A stretch of DNA of 38,947 nucleotides, taken from NCBI GenBank assembly GCA_002173415.2, contig NHNK02000025.1:1-38947 (forward strand), in the 5' to 3' direction. Shown here piece by piece: positions 1 through 9,529 of this stretch. Origin of the DNA: Marinomonas agarivorans. Its GTDB lineage: Bacteria > Pseudomonadota > Gammaproteobacteria > Pseudomonadales > Marinomonadaceae. Within the stretch, counting starts at the first letter, position 1. Each line of letters starts with the position of its first letter. Below the pieces are notes generated by a model, which searched no databases, was not told the DNA's origin, and saw only the letters and a list, made by a program, of their open reading frames with translations. The position numbers and the translations under genes are program-made.

Positions 1-10
1 AGGTATCCAT
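1..10 (-). CDS. Possible start of a gene running off the left edge
   Basis: On the minus strand an ATG at 10-8 is preceded by a purine-rich GAGAGA about 5 bases upstream, which could be a ribosome binding site. Only three codons (M-D-T) lie in the window. The position just downstream of spoT is where ridA or a tRNA methyltransferase gene is often found, but nothing in the sequence identifies the product. Confidence 0.25.
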
Positions 11-272
11 AGTCTCTCTTTTGTTAATGGGTTTATTTTTTGGTTGAATCAAACACATTTAATGAGAGAGAGGCGCTTTTTTCAACGTCACTCTTGTAGA
101 CACACTTTTTGGGACGGTATGCCAAATCATTACCAATTACCCACATCGGGTATTCCAGCAAAATTGGCAATTAACTCATATTTAACGGCGTTAATATATT
201 GCTATAAGCAAAGAGAAGTATGCGGGATAGTATCTAGGTTTGTGGTTGCTAGAAAGAAGATAGAAGTGTGTA
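11..272. other. Intergenic gap downstream of spoT
   Basis: About 260 bases between the spoT stop and the possible leftmost start. I see no convincing terminator, no repeat of the 10-mer family found elsewhere in the window, and no reading frame with a good start. An open frame here begins with TTG without a ribosome binding site and is not accepted as a gene. Confidence 0.4.
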
Positions 273-2399
273 TTAGCGAGATACAATCGTTTCCCGTGTG
301 ACTTTTTCCACACAACGTACAGCTTTAATACGACGCATGGCATCGGCTAAACCGACTCGACTTGATACATTAATGTTTAACCGCAAGCGGCTTACTCGCC
401 CACGCTCGATAATGGCTAAGTTGGATACTTGATAATCTGAGTCGCTAATAGAGCTAGCGATTTGTGCTACAGCCCCCCGCTCATTGATGTAACTGACGAT
501 TAAACTAATGTTTAATTCTTCCTGAATTTCTTTACCCCAAGACATTTGAATATATTGTTCGGGCTTGAGATTATCTTGAATGTTGGAGCAATTGCGGTGA
601 TGAATAATAATGCCTTTATCCATCTGAACATAACCAATAATTGGGTCGCCAGGAATCGGAGCACAACATTTAGCATACGACACTAAAATGCCCTCGGAAC
701 CATTCAGCTTGAAGGACTTTGGAGTAACAAGTTCTTCTTCGTTGTAATTAGGGAAGAGTTGTCGAGCAACAAGGTAACCTACATGGCGTCCTTTACCGAT
801 AGACTCCAATAACTCGTCTACGGAGTCCAATTGATAGTGATTTAAAACCTGCTCTAACTGTTGTTCAGATAGACTGTCAATATTGGCTTGAAAGGCATTT
901 AGTGATCGATTTAGCAAGCGTCTGCCAATGGCGATTGCGTTCTCTTTTTGTTTGTCTTTTAAGTAATGTCGAATATTCGTTCGCGCTTTACCTGTAATGG
1001 CAAAGCTGAGCCAAGCAACGTTGGGTTGTGCATTTTTTGCTGTAATAATTTCAACAGTTTGGCCACTTTCTAACTGAGTACTTAGCGGCGCCAGTCGACG
1101 ATTAATACGACATGAGATGCACGTATTGCCGATTTCAGTGTGTACGCCATAAGCAAAATCAACAGGGGTTGCACCAGTTGGTAGTTCGATAATGCCGCCA
1201 TTAGGTGTGAAAACATAGACTTCATCAGGAAACAGGTCGCTTTTTACATTATCAACAAACTCAATTGCATTGCCGGCTTTTTGCTGGATCTCTAATAGGC
1301 TTTTGACCCATTTGGTGGCTCTTTCGTGGCTATTTTTGGTATGGGTGTTGGTTGCGTCTTTTTGGTTGGAGGCTTTATAAGACCAATGAGCGGCGATGCC
1401 ATTGTCGGCCACCATATCCATATCGCCAGTACGAATTTGTACTTCCATTGGCAAGCCTTTATTGCCAACAACGGTCGTATGCAAAGACTGATAACCATTA
1501 GATTTAGGGACTGCAATATAATCCTTGAAACGACCTTCAACAGGTTTAAATAGAGAGTGAATAACCCCAAGAATTCGATAGCAAGAGTCGTGTTTGTCTG
1601 TAGTGATGCGTACGCCAACCACATCCATAATTTCGCCAAGGGAGCGGCGTTTCTGACGCATTTTTTGGTAAATGCTGTAAATGTGCTTTTCTCGAATGCT
1701 GATGTCTGCTTCGATGTAGTCGGCCGCTAATTCTGCCCGAATATAGTCTTCCAGTTTTTGGGTATCAACTGCACGCTGACCATACTTTTTGTTAATAGCT
1801 CGTTGTAGCATTCGAGCTCGCATTGGGTAGTATGCAGTAAAGGCCAAAGACTCCAAATTGACTCGCACATTGTACATGCCTAACCGGTTGGCAATGGGGG
1901 CATAAATATCTAAGGTTTCTCGAGCAATGCGGCGTTTTTTATGAGCTGGCATAGAATCCAGCGTGCGCATATTGTGTAGGCGGTCTGCTAGTTTGACCAT
2001 AATGACACGGATGTCATCGGCCATGGCCATGGCCATTTTTTGGAAGTTATGAGCTTGTTTTTCTAACTGATTATTAAACTCAAGATGTGTCAGTTTACTC
2101 ACACCGTCAACCAAGGCAGCAACACCTTCGCCAAACTGTTCCATTAGCGCATTACGACTGATGCCAGTATCTTCGATAACATCATGTAGGAGTGCGGCTA
2201 TTAAGCCATCAGCATCCATCCGTAGTCCCGCAAGAATTTTAGTAACGGCTAATGGATGAGTAACATAGGGCTCACCACTTTTACGCATTTGGCCATCGTG
2301 GGCTTGCTCTGCGTAATAGTAAGCGCGTTTGACTTGAGCAATTTGCTCATTGGGTAGGTATTGCTTTAGCGTTGTCGCTAGCTCTTCTATGGTGTACAT
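273..2399 (-). CDS. spoT: Bifunctional (p)ppGpp synthetase/hydrolase SpoT
   Basis: Stringent-response enzyme of 708 residues, full length for the family, cytosolic, making and degrading (p)ppGpp. The order seen is an N-terminal HD hydrolase domain (Y-V-T-H-P near 45, L-L-H-D-V-I-E-D-T near 70, K-L-A-D-R-L-H-N-M near 137), a RelA/SpoT synthetase domain (K-H-I-Y-S-I-Y-Q-K-M, then Y-Q-S-L-H-T-T near 305), a TGS domain (V-Y-V-F-T-P near 395) and a C-terminal ACT domain. The intact HD residues indicate working hydrolysis, so this is the SpoT/Rel type rather than a hydrolase-dead RelA. It follows rpoZ by 53 bases and gmk lies upstream, the gmk-rpoZ-spoT order common in gammaproteobacteria, implying co-transcription. 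The ATG at 2399 gives the usual N-terminus. Confidence 0.97.
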   Translation of the reverse strand: MYTIEELATTLKQYLPNEQIAQVKRAYYYAEQAHDGQMRKSGEPYVTHPLAVTKILAGLRMDADGLIAALLHDVIEDTGISRNALMEQFGEGVAALVDGVSKLTHLEFNNQLEKQAHNFQKMAMAMADDIRVIMVKLADRLHNMRTLDSMPAHKKRRIARETLDIYAPIANRLGMYNVRVNLESLAFTAYYPMRARMLQRAINKKYGQRAVDTQKLEDYIRAELAADYIEADISIREKHIYSIYQKMRQKRRSLGEIMDVVGVRITTDKHDSCYRILGVIHSLFKPVEGRFKDYIAVPKSNGYQSLHTTVVGNKGLPMEVQIRTGDMDMVADNGIAAHWSYKASNQKDATNTHTKNSHERATKWVKSLLEIQQKAGNAIEFVDNVKSDLFPDEVYVFTPNGGIIELPTGATPVDFAYGVHTEIGNTCISCRINRRLAPLSTQLESGQTVEIITAKNAQPNVAWLSFAITGKARTNIRHYLKDKQKENAIAIGRRLLNRSLNAFQANIDSLSEQQLEQVLNHYQLDSVDELLESIGKGRHVGYLVARQLFPNYNEEELVTPKSFKLNGSEGILVSYAKCCAPIPGDPIIGYVQMDKGIIIHHRNCSNIQDNLKPEQYIQMSWGKEIQEELNISLIVSYINERGAVAQIASSISDSDYQVSNLAIIERGRVSRLRLNINVSSRVGLADAMRRIKAVRCVEKVTRETIVSR

Positions 2400-2452
2400 C
2401 GCTCACCCCAGCCATGGTAGATAATTGGATGAATTGAGCGACAACATAGTGC

Positions 2453-2683
2453 TTAAAATTCGCTGATAATGGCTTGTTGATCCTGTTGGTCAACATTATC
2501 AGCATTGATCAGGTCGTCAGCGATTTCACGCAAGGCAACGACGGTGAATTTATCGGCTTCAACCGGTACTTTAGGGTCTTTACCACCTGTCGCCAATTGG
2601 CGAGCACGTTTGGCAGCAACCATAACCAGTTGGAAACGGTTATCAACATTTTCTAAACAATCTTCTACAGTAACGCGAGCCAT
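2453..2683 (-). CDS. rpoZ: RNA polymerase omega subunit
   Basis: Small subunit that helps assemble RNA polymerase by binding beta-prime; in proteobacteria it also forms part of one ppGpp binding site. The 76-residue protein opens [10 protein letters not shown] and carries the conserved V-D-N-R-F-Q-L-V and A-A-K-R-A-R-Q-L segments, with an acidic glutamine-rich tail. Length is typical or slightly short (E. coli has 91). The ATG at 2683 is preceded by a purine-rich AAGAGG-like site. It sits between gmk and spoT, so it and the ppGpp enzyme are probably transcribed together. Confidence 0.97.
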   Translation of the reverse strand: MARVTVEDCLENVDNRFQLVMVAAKRARQLATGGKDPKVPVEADKFTVVALREIADDLINADNVDQQDQQAIISEF

Positions 2684-2746
2684 AATGACCTCTTTGGTTT
2701 AACTTTTTGTGTTTCTATTAATGTTTCTTTACTTGCTTTTTTAAGC

Positions 2747-2789
2747 GAATCGTCTTTTTCGGGGAGTTCGATTCAATAAAGAAAAAGAC
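2747..2789 (-). other. Overlapping alternative hairpins between gmk and rpoZ
   Basis: Two inverted repeats share a base and so exclude each other: GAATCG (2747-2752) with CGATTC (2769-2774), and GTCTTTTTC (2752-2760) with GAAAAAGAC (2781-2789). They lie in the 147-base gap between the gmk stop side and the rpoZ start. This could modulate read-through from gmk into rpoZ, but no proper poly-U terminator is evident and the role is unproven. Confidence 0.35.
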
Positions 2790-2830
2790 ATTTTCTTTTT
2801 TTGTAAGGATCTATTTTACTTAACTGCCTC

Positions 2831-3454
2831 TTATAATGACAAGAGATCATCGATGAGATCGGCATGTTTTTCTGCAATTAGCGCTCTTTTTGTGCGCATG
2901 GCTTGAATAATTGACTGCATTTTCGCGAGTGTGTCATCAAAATCATCGTTGATGAGTAAGAAATCGTACTCATCGTAATGAGACATTTCGTTGACGGCCT
3001 TTGCCATTCGTTTTTGAATAACGTCGTCGGTGTCTGTGCCACGATCACAGAGTCGTCGCTCTAGCTCTTCGGTGGAAGGCGGCAAAACAAAAATACCCAA
3101 GGCGTCTGGATAAAGTTTACGTATTTGACGTGCACCTTGCCAATCAATTTCCAAAATGACATCAAGTCCCTGATTGAGCATCGCCATAATGGCTGAACGA
3201 GATGTACCATAATAGTTATCAAAAACCTGTGCATACTCAAAAAAGTCACCATCTGTAATCATCTGTTGAAAAGTAGGGACGTCGATGAAGTAATACTCTC
3301 GACCATGCTCTTCGCCTTTGCGAGCCGAGCGAGTAGTATGAGAAACCGAAATTCTGACATTTTCGTCTTGTTTTAGTAATGCTTTATACAAAGAAGACTT
3401 TCCGGCTCCAGATGGGGCAGAAAGCATAAACAAATTGCCTTTAGATTGAGTCAT
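2831..3454 (-). CDS. gmk: Guanylate kinase
   Basis: Phosphorylates GMP to GDP with ATP, a required step of guanine nucleotide synthesis in the cytosol. The 207-residue protein has the P-loop A-P-S-G-A-G-K-S-S at about 13-21, the GMP-binding S-H-T-T-R-S-A-R-K-G-E segment near 40, G-R-E-Y-Y-F-I just after it, and D-W-Q-G-A-R-Q near 105. Length equals that of E. coli Gmk. It is the first gene of the gmk-rpoZ-spoT series, with a 147-base gap to rpoZ. The ATG at 3454 puts the P-loop at the usual distance from the N-terminus. Confidence 0.97.
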   Translation of the reverse strand: MTQSKGNLFMLSAPSGAGKSSLYKALLKQDENVRISVSHTTRSARKGEEHGREYYFIDVPTFQQMITDGDFFEYAQVFDNYYGTSRSAIMAMLNQGLDVILEIDWQGARQIRKLYPDALGIFVLPPSTEELERRLCDRGTDTDDVIQKRMAKAVNEMSHYDEYDFLLINDDFDDTLAKMQSIIQAMRTKRALIAEKHADLIDDLLSL

Positions 3455-3608
3455 GGATCACTTTCTACCCTATATACCAACACATTTACAGACCAGATAA
3501 TGGAAACGTTGAATACTAGGGAACCATTCAGTAATGTCAAATTTTTTGGGTGTTGGTCGTGCTGGTTTTTACGTACTTATTACGTTAATCAACACCTTGG
3601 TATTTAAA

Positions 3609-4559
3609 CTAATAATCTTTAAAAACAAATTGATTACGACCATTCAATTTTGCTTGATAAAGGGCTTGATCGGTATGCTCAATAAAATCGAGTAAAGACA
3701 AAGTTTTATCAGGAATTACAGTGCTTACGCCCACACTGACAGTCATAAAATGGGTAACATCTGACTCGCTGTGGGGGATGTTTAGTTCGCGGATAGTATT
3801 GAGGATACGCTTAGCGCAATGCTGTGCGCCATCTGCATGCGTATTTGGCAAAATATAAGCAAACTCCTCGCCACCATAACGGGCAAACAAGTCTCGTGGT
3901 CGATGGGGCATATTTTTTAGCGCTTGAGCAATTGATTTTAAACACGCATCGCCCGCAATATGACCATAACGATCATTGAAGAGTTTGAAGTAATCCAAGT
4001 CGATTAATATCAAGCTTAGGGGTTGGTGTTCTCTCTGACAGTGGCGCCAACTTAGGTTGATTTCTTCATCAAAGCGACGACGGTTAAAAACACTGGTTAG
4101 ACCATCAATATGTGCCATAGAGCGCAAATAATCATTCTGTAATTTTAATGCTAGATGGTTTTTGATACGGGCTTTTACTGTAATAGGGTTGATGGGTTTG
4201 CTGATAAAATCTACAGCGCCTAACTCAAGTCCGAAAGATTCATCAATATCCTGTGAATGGGAAGTAACGAAAATAATAGGGATATGCTCTGTAACTGGAT
4301 CACTGACTAACTTTTTGCAAATATCATGACCGCTCATATCTGGCATCACCACATCAAGAAGAATCAAATCAGGTAGTTGGCTATGGCATAGATCAATTGC
4401 GGTTTGACCATCTGTTGCCATGAGTACTTCATAGTCTTCTTTTAAAATGTCATGCATGACACGAATGTTTATGGTTTGATCATCAACGATTAAAATTCGC
4501 AAGCGTCTCTCAGGCATATCTGACTCTGGGAACAGTTTGAGAATTTGATTGTGATTCAT
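3609..4559 (-). CDS. Response regulator with GGDEF diguanylate cyclase output
   Basis: A 316-residue two-domain protein predicted to make cyclic di-GMP when phosphorylated. The N-terminal receiver domain has the acidic pair D26/D27, phospho-acceptor D69 in L-L-D-V-V-M-P, and the conserved S-K-P near 122. The C-terminal GGDEF domain has the active-site motif G-G-E-E-F at 229-233 and an upstream R-P-R-D (220-223) matching the RxxD inhibitory site, so both catalysis and product feedback look intact. There is no EAL or HD-GYP domain. Its ATG overlaps the stop of the upstream hybrid kinase (ATGA), so the two are translationally coupled and this is the probable phosphorylation target of that kinase. 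The signal and downstream c-di-GMP phenotype cannot be read from the sequence. Confidence 0.93.
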   Translation of the reverse strand: MNHNQILKLFPESDMPERRLRILIVDDQTINIRVMHDILKEDYEVLMATDGQTAIDLCHSQLPDLILLDVVMPDMSGHDICKKLVSDPVTEHIPIIFVTSHSQDIDESFGLELGAVDFISKPINPITVKARIKNHLALKLQNDYLRSMAHIDGLTSVFNRRRFDEEINLSWRHCQREHQPLSLILIDLDYFKLFNDRYGHIAGDACLKSIAQALKNMPHRPRDLFARYGGEEFAYILPNTHADGAQHCAKRILNTIRELNIPHSESDVTHFMTVSVGVSTVIPDKTLSLLDFIEHTDQALYQAKLNGRNQFVFKDY

Positions 4560-7500
4560 AAACCTGCTCGTATTTTTTCCAGTAATACTAGCGCCGCAGA
4601 AAAATCTAACTCATCAATTAACTTAACCAATTCACCAATAGCTTGCTGTTGCTCTTCATCAGAAAAATCGGTTTGGTTAAGCGTTTGGGCTTTATCGATA
4701 ACATCCAGATTACCAGCAATTAATAAGTCATATAAAACGGCTAGTTGCCCTTTTAGTGTAGCTGGATCGTAAGAAATGGCATGGCTCTGGGTGGTTTTTT
4801 TCTCTTCTTTGGTATCGATTGTTGCTTTTAGTACTGCCAGCTCTTGCATTAATAGGTGGTGCAGAGCATCAAGGTCAACGAAGTCGATATGGATTTGTTG
4901 GTCATGACTTGTGTGTTTCAAGGTGGCTTCTATCTTTTCTATGGTTGTAAAGAACTGTCGGGCACCAAGCGTACCTGCGGACCCTTTTAATCCGTGTAAA
5001 TGGTTAAGTAATAAGTCTTTATTTTGGTTTTTAATCTGTTTGTGTAAGGTTTTAAAGGTGTCTTCCAAGGTACTTTCAAAACTTGCTAACAGCTTTTTAT
5101 ACAGATTTGTGTTATCGCCAAAACGCTTTAAGACAGAGCTTGAAGAGTCAACAAGGCCATTATTTTGACTGATATTTTGTGAGGTGAGCTTGATAATGTC
5201 TTTTGGTGCAAGCGCATCACTGCCTTTAAATAAATCTGCTTGTCTCTCAGTAAAACGGTTAATGGTCGCTACCATCAGATTGATATCAAGTGGCTTGCTC
5301 AAATGCGCATTCATACCGGCAGACAAGCAGGCTTCTTTGTCGGCGGTCGAGACATTCGCTGTCATAGCTATAATAGGTAAATCGGTAAAACGTTTATCGG
5401 CACGTATCTGCTTCGTTGCTTGTAAGCCGTCAACATCGGGCATTTGCATATCCATGAGCACCACATCAAACCTTTGCGCTTTGTGTAAAACGGCATGGAC
5501 ACCTTCTTGTCCGCCATTGACGACAGTGGTTAGTGCGCCTTCAAGGTTTAACAACTCTACGGCAACCTGACGGTTAATAGCATTGTCTTCCACGATGAGT
5601 ACCCGTATACCCGCTAACCTGTTATTGGTTGGAGCAGTGGTGGGGATTTTCTGTATTTGTGGGGATTCACCATCCGCCGTTGATACAATTGCCTGCAACA
5701 GTTGCAATGAGGTAATTGGTTTAATAACAAACTGCACGACGCTAGTATCAAAGTGACTGATTCGATTGAACTGTTCGTATTGTGATGCTGTTACCATAAT
5801 GACAATTGTGAAGGAGCTTAAGCCTCGAGTTTCTGATAAATTGTCAAGAAAAGCCAAATACTTCATATCGAATTTCTGCCAATCCAAAAGTACGATATCA
5901 AATGGTCTTTCTTTGATAATGGCATTATTAATGGCCGCAAAAGCACCTTGTTCCGTATCGACAATCACAGTGTTATAACCAACAGAAGCAAATAAACGCT
6001 CAAGGATGTTGGTTTTGCCAGAATTATATTCAAGAATGAGTAGATTGAGTTCTTGGTGCGCGTTAAGTAAGAGGTGATTTTTTGTCTGCTTTTCCTCATG
6101 CTGTTCTGACTGCACAATATCGAGACTGAGATCGAACCAAAAACAACTGCCTTCATACAGAGTGCTAGAAAGTTTTAGCTCACTACCCATTAAGCTAACC
6201 AAACTTTTACAAATGGCTAATCCTAAACCTGATCCGCCGAATTGACGACTGGTCGATGCTTCGGCTTGACTGAAACCATCAAAGATTTTCTTCTGTTGCT
6301 CTTCAGTAATACCAATGCCGGTATCAATGATTTCGATGCGTAACGTAATGCGATTTGAGGTGGCAAACTGCTTGCTAATAGCAAGTACAACCTGACCTTC
6401 CAAGGTGAATTTTAAGGCATTGTTGGTAAGGTTTATCAATACTTGCAATAAACGCATACGATCGCCAATTAAACGTTGCGGTAAACTGGTATCAATATCA
6501 AAAATAAGCTCGACATTTTCCTCTTTATTATGGCCTGACAGAATAGCCGCTAAGTCTTGCAGCATGTCTTCCAATTCAAATTCATGTAGATCAAGCTCCA
6601 GCTTGTTTACATCCATTTTCGAGTAATCAAGAATATCATTCAGAAGTTTAAGTAAGGTGTCGGCTGCAACTTGCGTTTTTTCTAAATAATCAGCCTGTTG
6701 GGCACTTAAATCGGTTTTTTGTAGTAGGAGCAGTAAGCCTAAAATCGCATTCATGGGCGTACGTATTTCATGGCTCATATTGGCAAGAAATGCTGATTTC
6801 GCTTCGTTAGCGGCATCGGCTTCCTCTTTGGCGCTACGTAATGATATTTGCAGTTCTCTATCGGTTGTCACATCGCGGTTAATACCGATAACCTTTATTG
6901 CATTGCCTTGTTCATCTTTTTTAACATAGGCGCTTTCTTCAATGTAACGCAATTTGCCACTTGGCAAAACGATACGAAAAATAATGTCGTATTGTCCTTT
7001 TCCATCCATGGCGACGCGCATGTTTTCCGTCACATCTTGTATGTCGTCGGCGTGAAGGCAATTTAACCAATGATGATAAAGTAACCCTTCGCTTTTCAAG
7101 CTGGTTGGCAATTCGTAGAGAGAAAACATCTTGTCACTCCACTCCAACGAATTATCGTCAATATTCCAGCTCCAAATACCAAGCTCGGCTACACCTGCAG
7201 CCATTAATAAATGATCCCTTGCGGTCATTAACTTGGTATTGACGCGATAGTTTTCGGTAATGTTAGTGGCAATATTTAAGTAGCCGATGGTTTTTTTCTG
7301 TTCCTTATCTAACATTCTGGTAACAACCAGTGAGACAGGGAAATTCAAACCGTTTTTATGAACCCATGTCCAATCGCGACGTTCAGAGCCTTCTAGCTCT
7401 GGCTTCAAGGTAAAAATGTCTATACCTTCAATTGGGCGGTCATACAAATGTGATAACTCTTTTGCTCGAGCGTTTAATTCCTGACTTAAATAAAATTGCA

Positions 7501-9103
7501 GAGGCGTATATGTGCCAATAACCTCTTTAGCCTGATAACCTAGCATGCGTTCAGCACCGGCATTGAACAGTGTAATATTACCGGTGGTATCGGTAGCAAT
7601 AATACCCATTTCTGACGCTGCGCTTAGCACATTACTGAGTAATAAATTAAGATCTGCCAACTCTCGTGTGCGGTTCTTTACCTCAACCTCTAAATTATTA
7701 TTAAGCTGATAAAGTTGCGCTTCATTTTCTTTGTGTTGAGATATATCCCGTAATGTCATAGAAGCACCGATTACACTGTCATTCTTTCCATAGACAGGGG
7801 AAACGGTGACAGATACGGCTAAACGATTACCGATCTTGTTTTTACGGATGGTTTCAATATGAGGAACCGCTTGACCTGAACGGATTTTTTTCAGTATGGC
7901 AGTCTCTTCACCCTGAAGTTCATCTGGGATAATTAGGTCTCGGATGGATAAGCCAATCGCTTCGTCGCTGGTATACCCCAAGATTTTTTCTGCCCCATAG
8001 TTCCAACTTGTAATAATCCCCGTCAGAGTTTCGCCAATAATGCCATCAGCAGAACTTTCTACAATTGAGGCCAGTTTTGCTTGATGAGTAATAATATCCA
8101 GATGGTGTTGTCTGTTAGCAAAAATGGTTCCCGTCAAACCAGCGATGAGCAAACTAACCAGCACACCAAACAAGCTGGAGTGCAAAGTCGAAATAATCGG
8201 AATTGCATCGATAAACTCCGCCGATACGCCAATATGACTCTCCCATACACGGCCATAAACAGTATGCCTTGTGACCACCTGTCTTGCGCGAATATCAATA
8301 TTATGGGACGAGTCGTAAAAGAGAATTGGATCGTTGGGCTGGGTTATATCATAGAGTTGAATGCTCGTCTGTTTAGCAGTTAAATCACTGAAAACCGCAC
8401 TCATAGTGAGAGGTGAAAAGCTTAAGCCAAAGGCTTGCGCTTCTCTATCCTTTAGCCTTGCTGGAGCAGCGCCCTTATCATAAATTGGCATGAGCATTAA
8501 GAAGGCTTGAAACACCGAACCGGTTTGATGTTCTAGGGTGATGGGGCCAGTTAAACGTACGTCATCATTTCTAATGGCCATCATCAGAGTGTTTAAATGT
8601 TGTGGGTCAGAAGCAATATCTAACCCAATTAATTGACGATTACTGGTTAAAGGCTCTATGTAGTGAACTACATAATGATACAAAGGCTGTTTACCAAGGG
8701 TCTTAACAGCAAAGTCAGGCCAATCTAATGCTCTAATATTGCTAACAAACTTGTCTTTCTGGGCAAAGGGTATTCGACGAATAAAACCAAATCCATTGGC
8801 TCCTGGGAACTCGGCACGAATATCACGGGCGCGATAATAATTACGAAAACGTTGGCGATTTAGGTTTTCTTTACCTAAGGTAAACGCAAGGCTGCGAGCT
8901 TCTAATAGCCCTTGTTGATAGTCATCCAATCGGCTCTTGATTGATTGCATGACGTTTGCGGCCATTTTTTGAATTTCCGCTTCAATGCGCTTTTGATTAC
9001 CGGCTTCAATATAGGAAGCGATAATAAACGTAACCAGTAGGCCTAACAATAAAATCGCACTGCTTGCCTGGACGGCAGGCGATGTGATCAGCTTCCTTTT
9101 CAT
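4556..9103 (-). CDS. Large hybrid sensor histidine kinase (CHASE-PAS3-HisKA-REC2-HPt)
   Basis: A 1515-residue inner-membrane multistep phosphorelay kinase. A first transmembrane segment (about 13-32) and a second (about 306-328) enclose a periplasmic CHASE-type sensor region. Then come three PAS domains (roughly 340-455, 490-615 and 635-750), a HisKA dimerization domain with N-M-S-H-E-I-R-T-P (phospho-His near 776), an HATPase domain (G-S-G-L-G-L near 958), two receiver domains and an HPt domain (H-G-L-K-G-S-A-G, His near 1366). The second receiver is complete (V-E-D-N; M-D-M-Q-M-P, Asp near 1216). The first keeps an Asp (L-L-D-W near 1072) but lacks the usual N-terminal acidic pair, so it is probably degenerate. 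AAAGGAA precedes the ATG at 9103. The stop overlaps the start of the GGDEF response regulator. Confidence 0.93.
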   Translation of the reverse strand: MKRKLITSPAVQASSAILLLGLLVTFIIASYIEAGNQKRIEAEIQKMAANVMQSIKSRLDDYQQGLLEARSLAFTLGKENLNRQRFRNYYRARDIRAEFPGANGFGFIRRIPFAQKDKFVSNIRALDWPDFAVKTLGKQPLYHYVVHYIEPLTSNRQLIGLDIASDPQHLNTLMMAIRNDDVRLTGPITLEHQTGSVFQAFLMLMPIYDKGAAPARLKDREAQAFGLSFSPLTMSAVFSDLTAKQTSIQLYDITQPNDPILFYDSSHNIDIRARQVVTRHTVYGRVWESHIGVSAEFIDAIPIISTLHSSLFGVLVSLLIAGLTGTIFANRQHHLDIITHQAKLASIVESSADGIIGETLTGIITSWNYGAEKILGYTSDEAIGLSIRDLIIPDELQGEETAILKKIRSGQAVPHIETIRKNKIGNRLAVSVTVSPVYGKNDSVIGASMTLRDISQHKENEAQLYQLNNNLEVEVKNRTRELADLNLLLSNVLSAASEMGIIATDTTGNITLFNAGAERMLGYQAKEVIGTYTPLQFYLSQELNARAKELSHLYDRPIEGIDIFTLKPELEGSERRDWTWVHKNGLNFPVSLVVTRMLDKEQKKTIGYLNIATNITENYRVNTKLMTARDHLLMAAGVAELGIWSWNIDDNSLEWSDKMFSLYELPTSLKSEGLLYHHWLNCLHADDIQDVTENMRVAMDGKGQYDIIFRIVLPSGKLRYIEESAYVKKDEQGNAIKVIGINRDVTTDRELQISLRSAKEEADAANEAKSAFLANMSHEIRTPMNAILGLLLLLQKTDLSAQQADYLEKTQVAADTLLKLLNDILDYSKMDVNKLELDLHEFELEDMLQDLAAILSGHNKEENVELIFDIDTSLPQRLIGDRMRLLQVLINLTNNALKFTLEGQVVLAISKQFATSNRITLRIEIIDTGIGITEEQQKKIFDGFSQAEASTSRQFGGSGLGLAICKSLVSLMGSELKLSSTLYEGSCFWFDLSLDIVQSEQHEEKQTKNHLLLNAHQELNLLILEYNSGKTNILERLFASVGYNTVIVDTEQGAFAAINNAIIKERPFDIVLLDWQKFDMKYLAFLDNLSETRGLSSFTIVIMVTASQYEQFNRISHFDTSVVQFVIKPITSLQLLQAIVSTADGESPQIQKIPTTAPTNNRLAGIRVLIVEDNAINRQVAVELLNLEGALTTVVNGGQEGVHAVLHKAQRFDVVLMDMQMPDVDGLQATKQIRADKRFTDLPIIAMTANVSTADKEACLSAGMNAHLSKPLDINLMVATINRFTERQADLFKGSDALAPKDIIKLTSQNISQNNGLVDSSSSVLKRFGDNTNLYKKLLASFESTLEDTFKTLHKQIKNQNKDLLLNHLHGLKGSAGTLGARQFFTTIEKIEATLKHTSHDQQIHIDFVDLDALHHLLMQELAVLKATIDTKEEKKTTQSHAISYDPATLKGQLAVLYDLLIAGNLDVIDKAQTLNQTDFSDEEQQQAIGELVKLIDELDFSAALVLLEKIRAGL

Positions 9104-9174
9104 TATATTGTTCCTTTTTCTATTCCTAGTGAAAAGGTTGTTAACTCATAAAAATAAAAAACGATCGATCCACC

Positions 9175-9184
9175 ACACTAGTGT
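9175..9184. other. Perfect 10-base palindrome upstream of the hybrid kinase
   Basis: ACACTAGTGT lies about 70 bases upstream of the kinase start, in its likely promoter region. It could be an operator half-site pair, but a 10-base palindrome in 39 kb is weak evidence by itself. Confidence 0.25.
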
Positions 9185-9282
9185 AGCTTATTAAGCGTAA
9201 AGGAACGTTAACATCTAAAAAGTTAGGTCACAAATAGTGGCGAAAGGTAAACAGAAAGTAAGGGGATGCTATCAATGTGTAA

Positions 9283-9366
9283 GTGAGTATCCTTATAGCG
9301 TACTTATAGTGGGTGTCCTTGCAGTATTTATAGTGGGTGTCCTTGCAGTATTTAGAGTGGGTGTCC
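9283..9366 (+). repeat. Tandem array of the GTGGGTGTCC 10-mer, period 24
   Basis: Three exact copies at 9309-9318, 9333-9342 and 9357-9366, spaced exactly 24 bases, plus a degenerate copy GTGAGTATCC at 9283-9292. Between cores the spacers are nearly the same (CTTGCAGTATTTA-like), so this looks like a tandem expansion of one 24-base unit. The array lies in the 426-base gap between the kinase and msrA. It belongs to the window-wide repeat family described in the findings. Confidence 0.9.
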
Positions 9367-9407
9367 TTGTAGCAGTTTAGAGCGAAATCATTACCTTCAT
9401 AAAAAGT

Positions 9408-9446
9408 ACCCATGAAAAGCACTCATGAAAAACGCCCATGCAAAAC
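9408..9446 (+). repeat. Three-copy 13-base tandem repeat
   Basis: Units of the form ACCCATGAAAAGC begin at 9408, 9421 and 9434, differing at a few positions. They follow the 10-mer array directly. No function is evident. Confidence 0.7.
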
Positions 9447-9529
9447 AGAATGTGGAACTGCGTAAGAGAGAAGCGGTCCAACATTTTCCGTCATCAGGTA
9501 TAAGGCACGTAAGAGGCAAAGGATAAATC

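Noticed and set aside
44-301. Open frame on the plus strand at the left edge
   Set aside because: It starts with TTG, has no ribosome binding site, overlaps the 3' end of spoT and has no recognisable protein features.
9228-9422. Minus-strand frame with repeated C-K-D-T-H-Y-K-Y
   Set aside because: The repeats in the protein are only the translation of the 24-base (eight-codon) DNA array; no ribosome binding site or family match.
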